Shown piece by piece: positions 1 through 7,996 of a DNA stretch of 64,000 nucleotides (position 1 is its first letter; the number at the start of each line of letters is the position of its first letter). The DNA lies in assembly GCF_003308995.1 (NCBI RefSeq), contig NZ_QFFJ01000002.1, positions 3,100,001-3,164,000 of the forward strand. Direction: 5' to 3'. A program made the position numbers and the translations under genes. The notes beneath the pieces are model-generated. The model ran no database searches. It was given only the letters and a program-made list of their open reading frames with translations, and was not told the DNA's origin. Source of the stretch: Chitinophaga flava (GTDB taxonomy: Bacteria > Bacteroidota > Bacteroidia > Chitinophagales > Chitinophagaceae).

Positions 1-105
1 TTCAATCAGCTCGGTGCACAACATGCTATGGTTATGTACACCAGCTACCTGAAAGTGAAGATAGACGCTGCGCTGGCTGCACGCGGCAGTATGCTGAACC
101 ACTGA
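1..105 (+). CDS. 3' end of a truncated upstream gene
   Basis: The first 105 bases are open in frame 1 and end at a TGA stop, giving the last 34 residues of a protein whose start lies outside the window. The tail (…YTSYLKVKIDAALAARG…) is alanine-rich and probably helical. Nothing in it identifies a family. It converges on the TPR gene, with only three bases between the two stop codons. Confidence 0.45.
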   Translation, partial: FNQLGAQHAMVMYTSYLKVKIDAALAARGSMLNH

Positions 106-108
106 TGC

Positions 109-1302
109 CTAAGGTTGTTGTTGGGCTGTTTGTTTGTCCTTCTGGCTAACAGAGATTAAAACCGGCTGGGGCTTAACTTTCATTCTATCCTTTAAATAAC
201 GATAGATCTCATCTTCATCCGGTGAGCCGGGTTTATATAGCTGCAGATAACGCTTGTAATACTTCATCGCAGCAGCGTCATTTTTTAACACGGTTTCGTA
301 TATCCGTCCCATACTGTATTGGCGTAAAGGTTTGTGTGAGAGATACCACGACGTGTCCAGCGCTGCGAGTGCGGGCTTGTATTGACGCATACTTTCGTAA
401 TTGACGGAAGTACTGTTGTAATAGTTCTCCAGGCTCGAAGACTTAGCCATGGTGATACACCGCTGCAACAGCTCATTGCTTTCGCTGTACTGGCGGAGGG
501 CGGTATGCGCCAGGGCAGCATAATAGGTAATGTTTTCAGACGCTGCGTTGCCGCTCAGCATATAATCGTAAATATGGATACAGTCTGTATATTTTTTTAG
601 ATTGTAACCGGCAGCTATCACATAGATAAAAGTATTGGGAGAAACGATATTAAGGCTCTGTAGCTTTTCTCCGATGGAAACTGTACGCCGGTAGTCTTTC
701 ACAAGATAAGCTGTTTTGGCAGCGGTCATCAGTACGGAAGTCTGTGTGGAGTCTTTTATCAGAAATGCTTTGACGATAGAGTCGGCTTGTGGATAGGCTT
801 TTTTATCCATCCATTCTTCTGCCAGGCGGGACACCACTTTGGGGTCTGCCGGATTGAGCTGGTAAGCTTTGCATAACCAGGTAAATCCGGAATCCGGTTG
901 TTGTGCCAGGAATGCGGTAAAACTCAGCTGTTTCCATGCCTGGGCGCTGTTGGGCCGCAGTTGGGTGATCCTTTGATACAGCGTGAGCGCCAGCGGAAAT
1001 AGTTCCTGCTGCGAACGGATGGAGGCCAGGTATTGTAGTGCAGGTATATGATTACTGTCTAGCTGTAATACTTTTTCGTAGGTAGTGGCAGCATCGGCCA
1101 GCTTGCCGGACTGATAGTAGGTGTAGGCCAGCAAAGCCATTTCCCGCGGCGATTGACTGTTGACCGCCGGTTGCAGATAAGCAATAGCTTCATCGTACTG
1201 CTGGTCCTGGAGGTATTCCATTACTTTGTTCCTGTCTACGCCCTGCGCCCGGGTTATTATACATGACAATACCAGGCCGATGGTACCTAAGATTTTTCGC
1301 AT
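109..1302 (-). CDS. Secreted tetratricopeptide-repeat protein
   Basis: A 397-residue protein with a clear N-terminal signal peptide (basic start, hydrophobic core, Ala-Gln cleavage-type end near residue 20). The rest is a run of TPR-like helix pairs: conserved A-Y-x-x-G / A-x-x-x-Y-x-x-x-L patterns recur about every 34 residues from roughly residue 25 to 365. Such proteins act as periplasmic or outer-membrane scaffolds in Bacteroidetes, and no catalytic domain is visible. The tail is charged and Gln-rich. A tandem palindrome lies immediately upstream, between this gene and the divergent acetyltransferase gene, and could regulate both. The partner or pathway is unknown. Confidence 0.75.
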   Translation of the reverse strand: MRKILGTIGLVLSCIITRAQGVDRNKVMEYLQDQQYDEAIAYLQPAVNSQSPREMALLAYTYYQSGKLADAATTYEKVLQLDSNHIPALQYLASIRSQQELFPLALTLYQRITQLRPNSAQAWKQLSFTAFLAQQPDSGFTWLCKAYQLNPADPKVVSRLAEEWMDKKAYPQADSIVKAFLIKDSTQTSVLMTAAKTAYLVKDYRRTVSIGEKLQSLNIVSPNTFIYVIAAGYNLKKYTDCIHIYDYMLSGNAASENITYYAALAHTALRQYSESNELLQRCITMAKSSSLENYYNSTSVNYESMRQYKPALAALDTSWYLSHKPLRQYSMGRIYETVLKNDAAAMKYYKRYLQLYKPGSPDEDEIYRYLKDRMKVKPQPVLISVSQKDKQTAQQQP

Positions 1303-1322
1303 AGCTGAGAGATTTACTATAA

Positions 1323-1358
1323 AACTAACTATTTAGTTTTAAAACTAAAAATTTAGTT
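1323..1358. promoter_or_regulatory. Tandem palindromic operator candidate
   Basis: Two 16-bp palindromes of form AACTAA-N4-TTAGTT lie at 1323-1338 and 1343-1358, centred 20 bp apart, or about two helical turns. They sit in the 123-bp divergent intergenic region between the TPR gene and the GNAT gene. The layout fits a dimeric repressor (TetR or MarR type) binding twice on one DNA face. The cognate regulator is not identifiable here. Confidence 0.5.
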
Positions 1359-1425
1359 ATTGAGTATTCATCACTCTTTTTTGCAGGGGATGATGTAATT
1401 TTCAGGAAAACGGAAAGGATCTTTC

Positions 1426-1977
1426 ATGCTTACTATATCATCGTTTAAGAAACTCACTATTACGGATATACGATCGTTGGGGCATAATGGTTATACCTCT
1501 GAACTGGCCTATATGCCTGTATCGCAGCCTGATACTGAACATATCATTTTTGATTTTCGCCTGACAACGCTGGACCGGCCTGTCCATAAAACCTGGCATA
1601 CCAGTGAAGAAGAGCTGGATGAATTGAATGAAGTACTGGCGCAGGGACATTCTTTTGCAGCCTGGGAGGAAGGGAAGCTGCTTGGTTTCATCATTGGTGA
1701 AGAGCGGCCATGGAACAATACGCTCTACATTGCACAATTAACGGTGGCTGCCAGTGGAAGAAGAAAAGGGATTGGCTCCAGATTGATGCAGGCAATCATA
1801 CAACATGCCACAAAGCTGCAAGTAAGGCTGCTGGAGCTGGAAACGCAGAACACCAATGTACCGGCCGTGACATTTTATAAAAAACATGGCTTCTCGGTTT
1901 CGGGTGTTCACCTCAGGTTGTATGATCCAATATCATGTCCAGGGGAAGTAGCATTTTATATGACTTACAGCTTATAG
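1426..1977 (+). CDS. GNAT family N-acetyltransferase
   Basis: A 183-residue protein with a C-terminal GNAT fold. The acetyl-CoA-binding motif A is visible as L-T-V-A-A-S-G-R-R-K-G-I-G-S (R/Q-x-x-G-x-G/A type) near residues 105-120. It is followed by an N-x-x-A-x-x-F-Y-K-K-H-G-F segment near 145-157, typical of the fourth GNAT motif. GNAT enzymes move an acetyl group from acetyl-CoA to an amine, but the substrate cannot be told from sequence. The gene is transcribed alone, divergently from the TPR gene and possibly under the tandem palindrome at 1323-1358. Confidence 0.85.
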   Translation: MLTISSFKKLTITDIRSLGHNGYTSELAYMPVSQPDTEHIIFDFRLTTLDRPVHKTWHTSEEELDELNEVLAQGHSFAAWEEGKLLGFIIGEERPWNNTLYIAQLTVAASGRRKGIGSRLMQAIIQHATKLQVRLLELETQNTNVPAVTFYKKHGFSVSGVHLRLYDPISCPGEVAFYMTYSL

Positions 1978-2009
1978 AAACGGCGCCCCATCAAGGGCAC
2001 CGTTGACAA

Positions 2010-2266
2010 TTATTGTGGTATTTTTTGTTCCAATAGTATCTTGAGTGTTTCAAGGTCCCGTTTTACAGTCTTCTTGTCCGACTCATACATTCGGAATAAT
2101 TGGCCGGTACTGACAGGTACGTATACACGTCGTTGGCCGGACGAAGTATGGTAATGCTTAATGTTTGTGCGGGAAGTGCCATTTTAATCGTTTTTGCTGT
2201 TTGAGCTTTGGTACCGGTGAAAAACAACAGAAGCAAGGCCAGGACTAAGCCCCATCTTTTTTCCAT
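2010..2266 (-). pseudogene. Small secreted protein interrupted by a 1-base frameshift
   Basis: The gene starts with a signal peptide (MEKRWGLVLALLLLFF…GTKAQ) and then runs into an early stop at 2063. From the T4 run at 2182-2185 (A4 on the coding strand) a second frame stays open to a TAA at 2010-2012. That frame reads sensibly: …NGTSRTNIKHYHT… followed by VYVPVSTGQLFRMYESDKK and a charged helical tail. The interval is 257 bases; restoring one base in the homopolymer gives 258, an exact 85-residue secreted protein. Either the gene is a young pseudogene or the run was miscounted in sequencing. No family is recognised. Confidence 0.6.
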
Positions 2267-2327
2267 ATTGTTTTTTATACAAAAGTAGCAGGTGATGACG
2301 GCTGATTTTGGAAAAAAACGACAAAAT

Positions 2328-3812
2328 TTATTTCCCGCAGGAGAAGCCCGTCCAGAGTCCGTTCATGGTTTTCCAGATAACATCTGTGTAAGGCCTGGGT
2401 GATATTTCAAAGAATGCAGCAGTACGTTGTTGTGCGCTGCAATACCGCAGATGTATGATGCAGTTGAGCGTGATGGGTGTCTGAGCCATATAATTGAGCA
2501 TATATACAGTGCCGGTGTAGGTCGCTATATCATCGGGTTGCGTTTTGGCGGATGTAATCTGTACTTTGAGCGGTACCAGTTTATCCTCGGGTATTTTTCT
2601 GCTGATGATATTTCTGCCTACAAGTCCGTTGTAGTATTCTGTAAGATGTTGCTGGATGCTGGCTGCGTTGATGACCGGTTGTCCTTCCAGCCACCACAGG
2701 AAGGTATAGCTCCAATGTTCGGGGCTGTTTGTCTCTCCCCATCCCGGGGCAAAACGCAGGTCTTCTACTCCTTTGTAGGGTATGCCAGGCGCAAACTCCA
2801 CCGGAAAGTCAAAACGTTCTGTACCCCATTTATCTGGTACAGATAAAGTGTATGGCGGCACCCAGGTAGCGGCATCAAAAATATTCATCTTCTCTTTGAG
2901 CCATCTGATACAGTCAATTTCATCTATAATAGATAAGGTGGTCACTGTTCTGATGCCATTGCTTTTGTAGCCCGGATGTTTGGCACTGACGAATGCTGCA
3001 TCAGTATTGCCCAAGGCCCGTAGGCGGCAAATAAAATCGGAACCTTCAGGGAGATTGGTGTCGTCATAACCCTGGCGGTTGTTGTTGATACGCCATTCTA
3101 TGTCTGTATCATAATACAATCGTACGGGCACGTTTTTCAGGTATTGCTCGTGACCAGTGCTCTTGATAGCGCGCTGATAGGGCGTGACGGCTGCATAGGC
3201 AGCGGGATTGTCTGTCGGCATGCCTAGCTGCTCCTTCAGTGTTCCCAGCAAAAATTTTCCAGTCTCCACATCTTCCCGGTTAAAGTTTTGTTGTACCTGC
3301 CGTTCACTCCAGCGCCAGAGTTCCGGCAGGTCCAGGTTACAGTCCACACCTATCACAGCCCTGGGGCGTACGGGAAATTGTTCCGGTTTTTCGAAGCATA
3401 GTTCAGCATACCGGATAATAATATTGCCGGGAATACCAAAGCCCGCGAAGGCAATGCGGGTGGTATCCAGATGGTACTTACTCACGGCATGCCGGAGGAT
3501 GGTGTTGATATTTTCGATGGCTTTAGGGCTGGCGTACAGATGGTTATAGGTAGGCGCAAAAATGGTGAGCATATCGTTGCCAAAGGCAACGTTATGAAGT
3601 TTGGTTTCGCCCAGCAAGCGCTGCATGCCGGTGAAACCGGCAAACAGCACAAGTGTTCCTTTTATTTTTCCGGAAAGTGGAGGAATGGCCAGGTAGCAAT
3701 TGCCTGAATCTTTCGGGTTGAAATATCCTTTTTCTATTTGCTGCGCTTTCAGCGGCAGCTGACTAAACATGATAATTACGTGGAGCAGGAGGGTAAAACG
3801 TTGCATTGACAT
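2328..3812 (-). CDS. Secreted alpha/beta-hydrolase-like protein lacking the nucleophile Ser
   Basis: A 494-residue protein with a signal peptide cleaved near …PLKAQQ. Residues about 50-200 look like an alpha/beta-hydrolase or esterase-D-like core: a GTLVLFAGFTGMQ strand-turn followed by a predicted nucleophile-elbow segment A-G-F-G-I-P-G near residues 119-126. The usual G-x-S-x-G elbow has Gly or Ile where Ser is expected, so hydrolase activity is doubtful. The last ~130 residues form a separate domain of unknown type. The gene stands alone on the minus strand. Best reading: a secreted esterase-fold protein, possibly a pseudoenzyme. Confidence 0.55.
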   Translation of the reverse strand: MSMQRFTLLLHVIIMFSQLPLKAQQIEKGYFNPKDSGNCYLAIPPLSGKIKGTLVLFAGFTGMQRLLGETKLHNVAFGNDMLTIFAPTYNHLYASPKAIENINTILRHAVSKYHLDTTRIAFAGFGIPGNIIIRYAELCFEKPEQFPVRPRAVIGVDCNLDLPELWRWSERQVQQNFNREDVETGKFLLGTLKEQLGMPTDNPAAYAAVTPYQRAIKSTGHEQYLKNVPVRLYYDTDIEWRINNNRQGYDDTNLPEGSDFICRLRALGNTDAAFVSAKHPGYKSNGIRTVTTLSIIDEIDCIRWLKEKMNIFDAATWVPPYTLSVPDKWGTERFDFPVEFAPGIPYKGVEDLRFAPGWGETNSPEHWSYTFLWWLEGQPVINAASIQQHLTEYYNGLVGRNIISRKIPEDKLVPLKVQITSAKTQPDDIATYTGTVYMLNYMAQTPITLNCIIHLRYCSAQQRTAAFFEISPRPYTDVIWKTMNGLWTGFSCGK

Positions 3813-3851
3813 GGGTTTTTACAGTCCTGCTAAATGTACCAAAAAACTGAT

Positions 3852-4241
3852 TCAGTTTTCCGGTGCAGCATACTGAACGATGTCGATACCTACGCCATTA
3901 GGATCTTCTATTGCGAAATGATGGTCACCCCAGGGTTCTTCCCGCAATGCAATTTTGATAGATATTCCCTTTTTCTGAATTGTTTCATATACACTTTTTA
4001 CATCTTCCACTTCAATGGTGAGGTAAACACCTTTGCCCTGAAAGGCTGGCTGGAAGAGCGGTTGCTGTGAAGCGTGTTCCGGCAGCAGGAAACTAAGTTC
4101 AGCTTCATGGCCCGGCGTATGCATCAGCAGGTAAAACTCATTTTCGAAGGTGACGCCAAAGTCCAGCACCTGTGTATAAAATTCTTTGCTTTCCTTAATC
4201 TTGTGGGTAATGATACCGGCATTTAATTTCATCTTGTTCAT
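3852..4241 (-). CDS. Glyoxalase/bleomycin-resistance family protein (VOC fold)
   Basis: About 130 residues with one vicinal-oxygen-chelate unit: an N-terminal half (L-N-A-G-I-I … FYTQVLDFG) and a C-terminal half ending in the typical E-D-P-N-G-V-G-I-D-I-V signature. Families of this fold bind a metal and act as dioxygenases, isomerases or drug-binding resistance proteins; the substrate here is unknown. An in-frame GTG at 4307 would extend the protein by 22 residues that lack VOC character and would overlap the upstream regulator's stop. I chose the ATG at 4241, which follows an AT-rich leader. It lies just downstream of the AraC gene and may be its target. Confidence 0.8.
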   Translation of the reverse strand: MNKMKLNAGIITHKIKESKEFYTQVLDFGVTFENEFYLLMHTPGHEAELSFLLPEHASQQPLFQPAFQGKGVYLTIEVEDVKSVYETIQKKGISIKIALREEPWGDHHFAIEDPNGVGIDIVQYAAPEN

Positions 4242-4303
4242 TTTTATTGATGACACAAAATTGCGGGAATCCTGGTGGCTGGTATTGTAAAAAACGGACA
4301 AAC

Positions 4304-5164
4304 TCACCGGAGCGCGATGGTAGGCGTGAGCCCATACATGGTTTTAAACTCTTTGATAAAATGCGCCTGGTCGTAGTAGCCGGCATCATAAAAAAGTTTG
4401 TTTTCCCGAAGGCTGCGTGCAGAAGGTTTGGCATGAAGGATATGCTGGAACCGTACTACTTTGCTGAAAGTCTTGGGGGAACTGCCGATATAAAAATCAA
4501 ACAAACGCCGCAGCTGCCGCGGGCTGATACCGGTATGCAGGTCTGTATTCAGATTGAGCGTGCCATGGGTTTTCAGGATCAGGTCCAGCGCATCAAAAAA
4601 GCGACTGTCTGCTTCATGAAATGTTTGAGATAGTATAGCCCCGAAATAGTTGTCCAGCAATGGTTGCAGCGAAGATAGCTGCTGATGGGCCTGTACCTGT
4701 TGTGTCAGCCCCTTCGATAAAGCCGGTGCTACGGCTTTTAACGCTTCAAACCGGTTGGTCAGTTCGGCGGCATCGATACGAAACAACAGGGGAAAGGCTG
4801 CCGGCAGGAAACGAATCCCGATATAGTTGAAAGGGTTGTCCAGCGGGAACTCCGTATAGGTAGTGGAAAATCCCATGATGTAAAAATCTTCCGGAGTATC
4901 TGTATTAAAAAACAGGTCTATGCAGCCATCTGCTACCACACGATAGGTGAAAGGCTCAGCCAGCGGGCCACGGGAGCTTAGTTGCCAGTAGCAGTAAATA
5001 TATTTTGACAGCAGGAGTGAAGGTGGCTGTTCCTGGTAGCTGACCTGCTCCTGATTTATTGCAGGCTGTACTGGCCTGAACAGCTGCCGGATGTCCGGAA
5101 GAGTATGCATACAGTAGGTTTCCTGCTTGAAAGGTACGCCATACTTGGCTGTTTGTAAAATCAA
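4304..5164 (-). CDS. AraC family transcriptional regulator
   Basis: About 286 residues. The N-terminal half resembles the DUF6597 sensor part found in many Bacteroidetes AraC proteins (KYIYCYWQL, DGCIDLFF and similar blocks). The C-terminal ~100 residues are an AraC/HTH_18 DNA-binding domain ending in the Y-D-Q-A-H-F-I-K-E-F … GLTP signature. An ATG at residue 19 (position 5110) is a good alternative start, because the listed start leaves only 30 bp to the divergent Crp/Fnr gene. It probably controls the downstream VOC gene or the shared divergent region. The inducer is unknown. Confidence 0.85.
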   Translation of the reverse strand: MILQTAKYGVPFKQETYCMHTLPDIRQLFRPVQPAINQEQVSYQEQPPSLLLSKYIYCYWQLSSRGPLAEPFTYRVVADGCIDLFFNTDTPEDFYIMGFSTTYTEFPLDNPFNYIGIRFLPAAFPLLFRIDAAELTNRFEALKAVAPALSKGLTQQVQAHQQLSSLQPLLDNYFGAILSQTFHEADSRFFDALDLILKTHGTLNLNTDLHTGISPRQLRRLFDFYIGSSPKTFSKVVRFQHILHAKPSARSLRENKLFYDAGYYDQAHFIKEFKTMYGLTPTIALR

Positions 5165-5194
5165 CTTTACATTTGGAAGTTCTTATCCAGCATC

Positions 5195-5779
5195 ATGTTC
5201 GACGTATTTATCACATACCTGCAAAACAAAGGTACCTTCACTCCGGAAGATATTGCCCTGATCAGATCCTGCAGTACAGTCAGGTTACTGCGGCGGCGCC
5301 GGTTTCTGCTGCATCAGGGAGAAGTATGGAAACACTATGCTTTTGTATGTAAGGGATGTCTGAAATCCTATTTTATTGATGATAAGGGAATTGAGCGTAT
5401 CATGCGTTTCTCACCAGAGAACTGGTGGGCGGGCGACCGGCAAAGCCTGATGTCGGGACTTCCAGCCATTATTAATATTGATGCGATGGAAGATACTACT
5501 GTGGTGATGTTTACGGGAGAAGATTTTGAACGACTGCAACAACAGATACCGGAGCTGAAGAAGATGGCGGAAACCCTCATCCATCGGAGCCTGATGGCGG
5601 CCAACGATCGTATACAGGCGGCTATCAGCATGGGAGCTGAAGAACGTTACCGGCAGTTTATGGAAAAATATCCTGGCCTGTTGAACCGGGTACCTCTGCA
5701 TATGATTGCTTCCTATCTGGGCGTGACGCCAGAAACGTTGAGCCGTGTCCGTGCCGCTCAAAACCGCCATAAGTCTTGA
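5195..5779 (+). CDS. Crp/Fnr family transcriptional regulator
   Basis: A 194-residue protein with an N-terminal cyclic-nucleotide-binding-like jelly roll (F-L-L-H-Q-G-E … KSYFIDDKG). Its C-terminal winged helix carries the recognition segment I-A-S-Y-L-G-V-T-P-E-T-L-S-R. No Fe-S cysteine cluster like that of Fnr is present, so it is closer to the short Crp-like activators common in Bacteroidetes. It is divergent from the AraC gene and is followed 89 bp later by a reductase gene with an Fnr-like half-palindrome in front, its likely target. Confidence 0.85.
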   Translation: MFDVFITYLQNKGTFTPEDIALIRSCSTVRLLRRRRFLLHQGEVWKHYAFVCKGCLKSYFIDDKGIERIMRFSPENWWAGDRQSLMSGLPAIINIDAMEDTTVVMFTGEDFERLQQQIPELKKMAETLIHRSLMAANDRIQAAISMGAEERYRQFMEKYPGLLNRVPLHMIASYLGVTPETLSRVRAAQNRHKS

Positions 5780-5789
5780 TATTTGTCAA
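5776..5789 (+). promoter_or_regulatory. Fnr/Crp-like box candidate
   Basis: TTGAT-ATTT-GTCAA matches the Fnr consensus TTGAT-N4-ATCAA with one mismatch. It overlaps the stop codon of the Crp/Fnr gene and lies about 80 bp before the reductase start, a plausible autoregulated or target site. Short palindromes of this kind also arise by chance. Confidence 0.3.
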
Positions 5790-5868
5790 GGTATTTTCCT
5801 ATCATTTATCATTGGTGACCACCTCATGCTCATCCTAATTTTGTGGTATTGTTTCAAATCAATTATCC

Positions 5869-6483
5869 ATGAAAAGTATGAAGATAGGCGTTATCGGAGC
5901 CGGTGCCATTGGGCAGGCTTTTGCAAAAGCGGCTGCAGCAGCCGGTTATGAAGTGATGATCAGTAACAGCCGGGGACCGGCTTCCTTGCAGGAGTTTGCG
6001 GCCTCACATCCGGGTATAACGGCCACAGACAGGCACACCGCTGCCACTGCTGATATTATCCTGCTGTCTGTACAATGGCAGTACCTGGAGGCGGCTACGG
6101 CCGGACTGCCGGACCTCCGCGGTAAAATTGTGCTGGATGCCCTCAATCCTGTCATCACTCCCGAATTTATTATCCCTGACCTGGGTGGTAAAACTTCCAG
6201 TGAAATCGTAGCTGCTCATGTGCCCGGAGCAGCAGTAGTGAAAATATTCAATACCCTGCCTCCTGCGTTGATCAGTGCTACGCCTGCTTCTCAGGAAGGT
6301 AAGCGGGTCATATTTTTTTCGGGAGATGACCAGGATGCTAAAGTAGTCACCGGTCAGTTACTTGACAGAATGGGCCTGGCGGGTGTTGACCTGGGCGGAC
6401 TGGTGCAGGGTGGTGTGATGCAGCATTTCCCGGGCGGACCGCTGGCGGGTTTGCATCTGGTGAAGCTGGAAATGGAGGTATAG
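5869..6483 (+). CDS. NADPH-dependent F420 reductase-like oxidoreductase
   Basis: A 204-residue Rossmann protein. The dinucleotide motif G-A-G-A-I-G-Q-A is at residues ~10-17, followed by S-N-S-R-G-P, the signature that in F420:NADP oxidoreductases contacts the NADP 2'-phosphate. Chitinophaga-type bacteria are not known to make F420, so it more likely uses NADPH with another acceptor. This makes the family name structural rather than functional. It sits downstream of the Crp/Fnr gene and ends at a strong bidirectional terminator shared with the convergent imine-reductase-like gene. Confidence 0.8.
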   Translation: MKSMKIGVIGAGAIGQAFAKAAAAAGYEVMISNSRGPASLQEFAASHPGITATDRHTAATADIILLSVQWQYLEAATAGLPDLRGKIVLDALNPVITPEFIIPDLGGKTSSEIVAAHVPGAAVVKIFNTLPPALISATPASQEGKRVIFFSGDDQDAKVVTGQLLDRMGLAGVDLGGLVQGGVMQHFPGGPLAGLHLVKLEMEV

Positions 6484-6508
6484 GATTATCACTGTTAAGC
6501 CTATACGG

Positions 6509-6550
6509 AAAAACGTGTGCTTCCTTCATACAGGAAGCACACGTTTTTTT
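6509..6550. terminator. Bidirectional intrinsic terminator
   Basis: A 13-bp perfect stem (6513-6525 with 6532-6544) with a 6-base loop is extended by A4/T4 on either side. It lies between the convergent reductase and imine-reductase-like genes and can serve both. Confidence 0.85.
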
Positions 6551-7433
6551 ATTGTTGACGCAGTACTTTGATCAGTGCTGCCAGTTCTTCCCCTGCGTAG
6601 CCGGCAGCGGCTCCCTGCTGCATCACATTGTTGGCATATTGAGGGAAGCTGTCGTTGATACCGGCTTCTCTGGCCTGTTGCAGGATACGGCCTACCGCTT
6701 CAATAGAAATGCTGAGCGGACTTTCGGAAATGCTGAAGTCATTGCGATGTATCATTTTGCCTTCATGTTGCAGGAAGTCCCCGAAAGAAGGTGTGATGCC
6801 CGCTACCAGCGTGCTGTAATCATCTACAGAAAGGCCGGCGGCTTCCATGATACGGGCGCCATGGAAGAATCCCAGCACAGAGCCATAGATATAGGAGAGG
6901 GTGGCCAGGTCTACTGCAGAAGCCTGGCTGGCTTTAGTTCCCAGATAAGTAAGACCGCCGCCAAATACACGAAGGATGTCGTTATATTCTTCATAGGCCT
7001 GTTGATCACCTGAGAAAAAGATAGGCGTATCGGGCCGGCCCATCTGGCTGGGAGCCGCTTGTATGGCGCCATCCAGATAAATAGCTCCCTGTGCAATAGT
7101 CCAGTCGGCGGTTTGTTGGGCTTCGTTGGGACTGGTGCTGCTGAGCTGTATCACTGTTTTGCCGGCGAGGGCGGCCGCCACGGCCGGTGTATTCAGAATA
7201 TCCATGGTGGCGGTATAGCCCATTACACAGATGATCACGAGAGGGCTGGCCGCTACAGCTTCCTGCGGACTACCTGCTAACACAGCTCCCTGTTCGATAA
7301 GCGCTGCTGCCTTGTTGCTGCTGCGGTTCCATATAGTAACGGCATGGCCACTGTTGAGCAGCAGTTGTGCCAGTGTAGATCCCATCATACCAAGACCGAT
7401 AACGGTCACTTTGTTGGTTGTTTTCGTTTGCAT
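6549..7433 (-). CDS. NAD(P)-dependent oxidoreductase, imine-reductase/6PGDH-like
   Basis: About 294 residues, of the 6-phosphogluconate dehydrogenase/beta-hydroxyacid dehydrogenase superfamily. It has an N-terminal G-L-G-M-M-G-S nucleotide motif, W-N-R-S after the second strand (a choice typical of NADP use), and a helical C-terminal dimerisation half. The segment S-A-V-D-L-A-T carries an Asp where imine reductases place their proton donor, rather than the catalytic Lys of 6PGDH, so imine reduction is a reasonable guess. The ATG at 7433 is preferred over one eight codons upstream. It is divergent from an HxlR regulator with a clear inverted repeat between them. Confidence 0.8.
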   Translation of the reverse strand: MQTKTTNKVTVIGLGMMGSTLAQLLLNSGHAVTIWNRSSNKAAALIEQGAVLAGSPQEAVAASPLVIICVMGYTATMDILNTPAVAAALAGKTVIQLSSTSPNEAQQTADWTIAQGAIYLDGAIQAAPSQMGRPDTPIFFSGDQQAYEEYNDILRVFGGGLTYLGTKASQASAVDLATLSYIYGSVLGFFHGARIMEAAGLSVDDYSTLVAGITPSFGDFLQHEGKMIHRNDFSISESPLSISIEAVGRILQQAREAGINDSFPQYANNVMQQGAAAGYAGEELAALIKVLRQQ

Positions 7434-7487
7434 AGCTGATTCATTTTTACAATGCAAAAGTGCGTCTTCCCTTAACCCCGGACAATA

Positions 7488-7523
7488 AGGGAATAATTAT
7501 TCAGTAAGGAGAAATTATTCCCT
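7488..7523. promoter_or_regulatory. Inverted-repeat operator candidate for the HxlR regulator
   Basis: Exact 11-bp arms (AGGGAATAATT at 7488-7498 and its complement at 7513-7523) are separated by 14 bases. They lie in the 148-bp divergent gap between the imine-reductase-like gene and the HxlR gene. Size and placement fit binding of a dimeric winged-helix repressor that controls both genes. Confidence 0.55.
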
Positions 7524-7581
7524 ATGGCCGATAAAGGGATAGGGGAATATGTATTATTTTTAGTGAAACTTTAAAGTAGTT

Positions 7582-7968
7582 ATGTACGAAAGGAAAATAC
7601 CGGAGAACCTGGAATGTGGAGTCAATATTACCGCTAAAGTGCTGGGTGGTAAATGGAAAGCCTGTATCCTGCATGGCATCGGCCTGGGTACCAGAAGGCC
7701 GGCAGACCTGCACCGGGCCATTCCTGAGGCACCGGCACGAGTGGTCAATTTGCATCTCCGGGAGTTGGAAGAATACGGTATCATCTGCAAAAAAATATAT
7801 CCCGGCTTCCCGTTGAAAGTTGAGTATTTTCTGACTGCATTGGGAGAGAGCATCCTTCCTATTGTGGAAGCTATGGACAGATGGGGTAATGAAAACAGAG
7901 CAGCAATAAACCTGGTGTCGCCGGCACCGATGGAAGCCAACCAGGATTTAATGCCTGAAATGCGCTAA
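7582..7968 (+). CDS. HxlR family winged-helix regulator
   Basis: A 128-residue protein with the HxlR hallmark G-G-K-W-K near residue 22-26, the helix-turn-helix core R-P-A-D-L-H-R-A-I and the wing L-T-x-L-G-E-S. A Cys lies at residue 12, where redox-sensing members of this family keep their reactive thiol, and another is at about 27, so electrophile or oxidant sensing is possible. It is divergent from the imine-reductase-like oxidoreductase, which is its likely target, with an 11-bp inverted repeat between them. Confidence 0.88.
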   Translation: MYERKIPENLECGVNITAKVLGGKWKACILHGIGLGTRRPADLHRAIPEAPARVVNLHLRELEEYGIICKKIYPGFPLKVEYFLTALGESILPIVEAMDRWGNENRAAINLVSPAPMEANQDLMPEMR

Positions 7969-7996
7969 ATTAGCGGCCGTTTAACAACCGTAGTGC

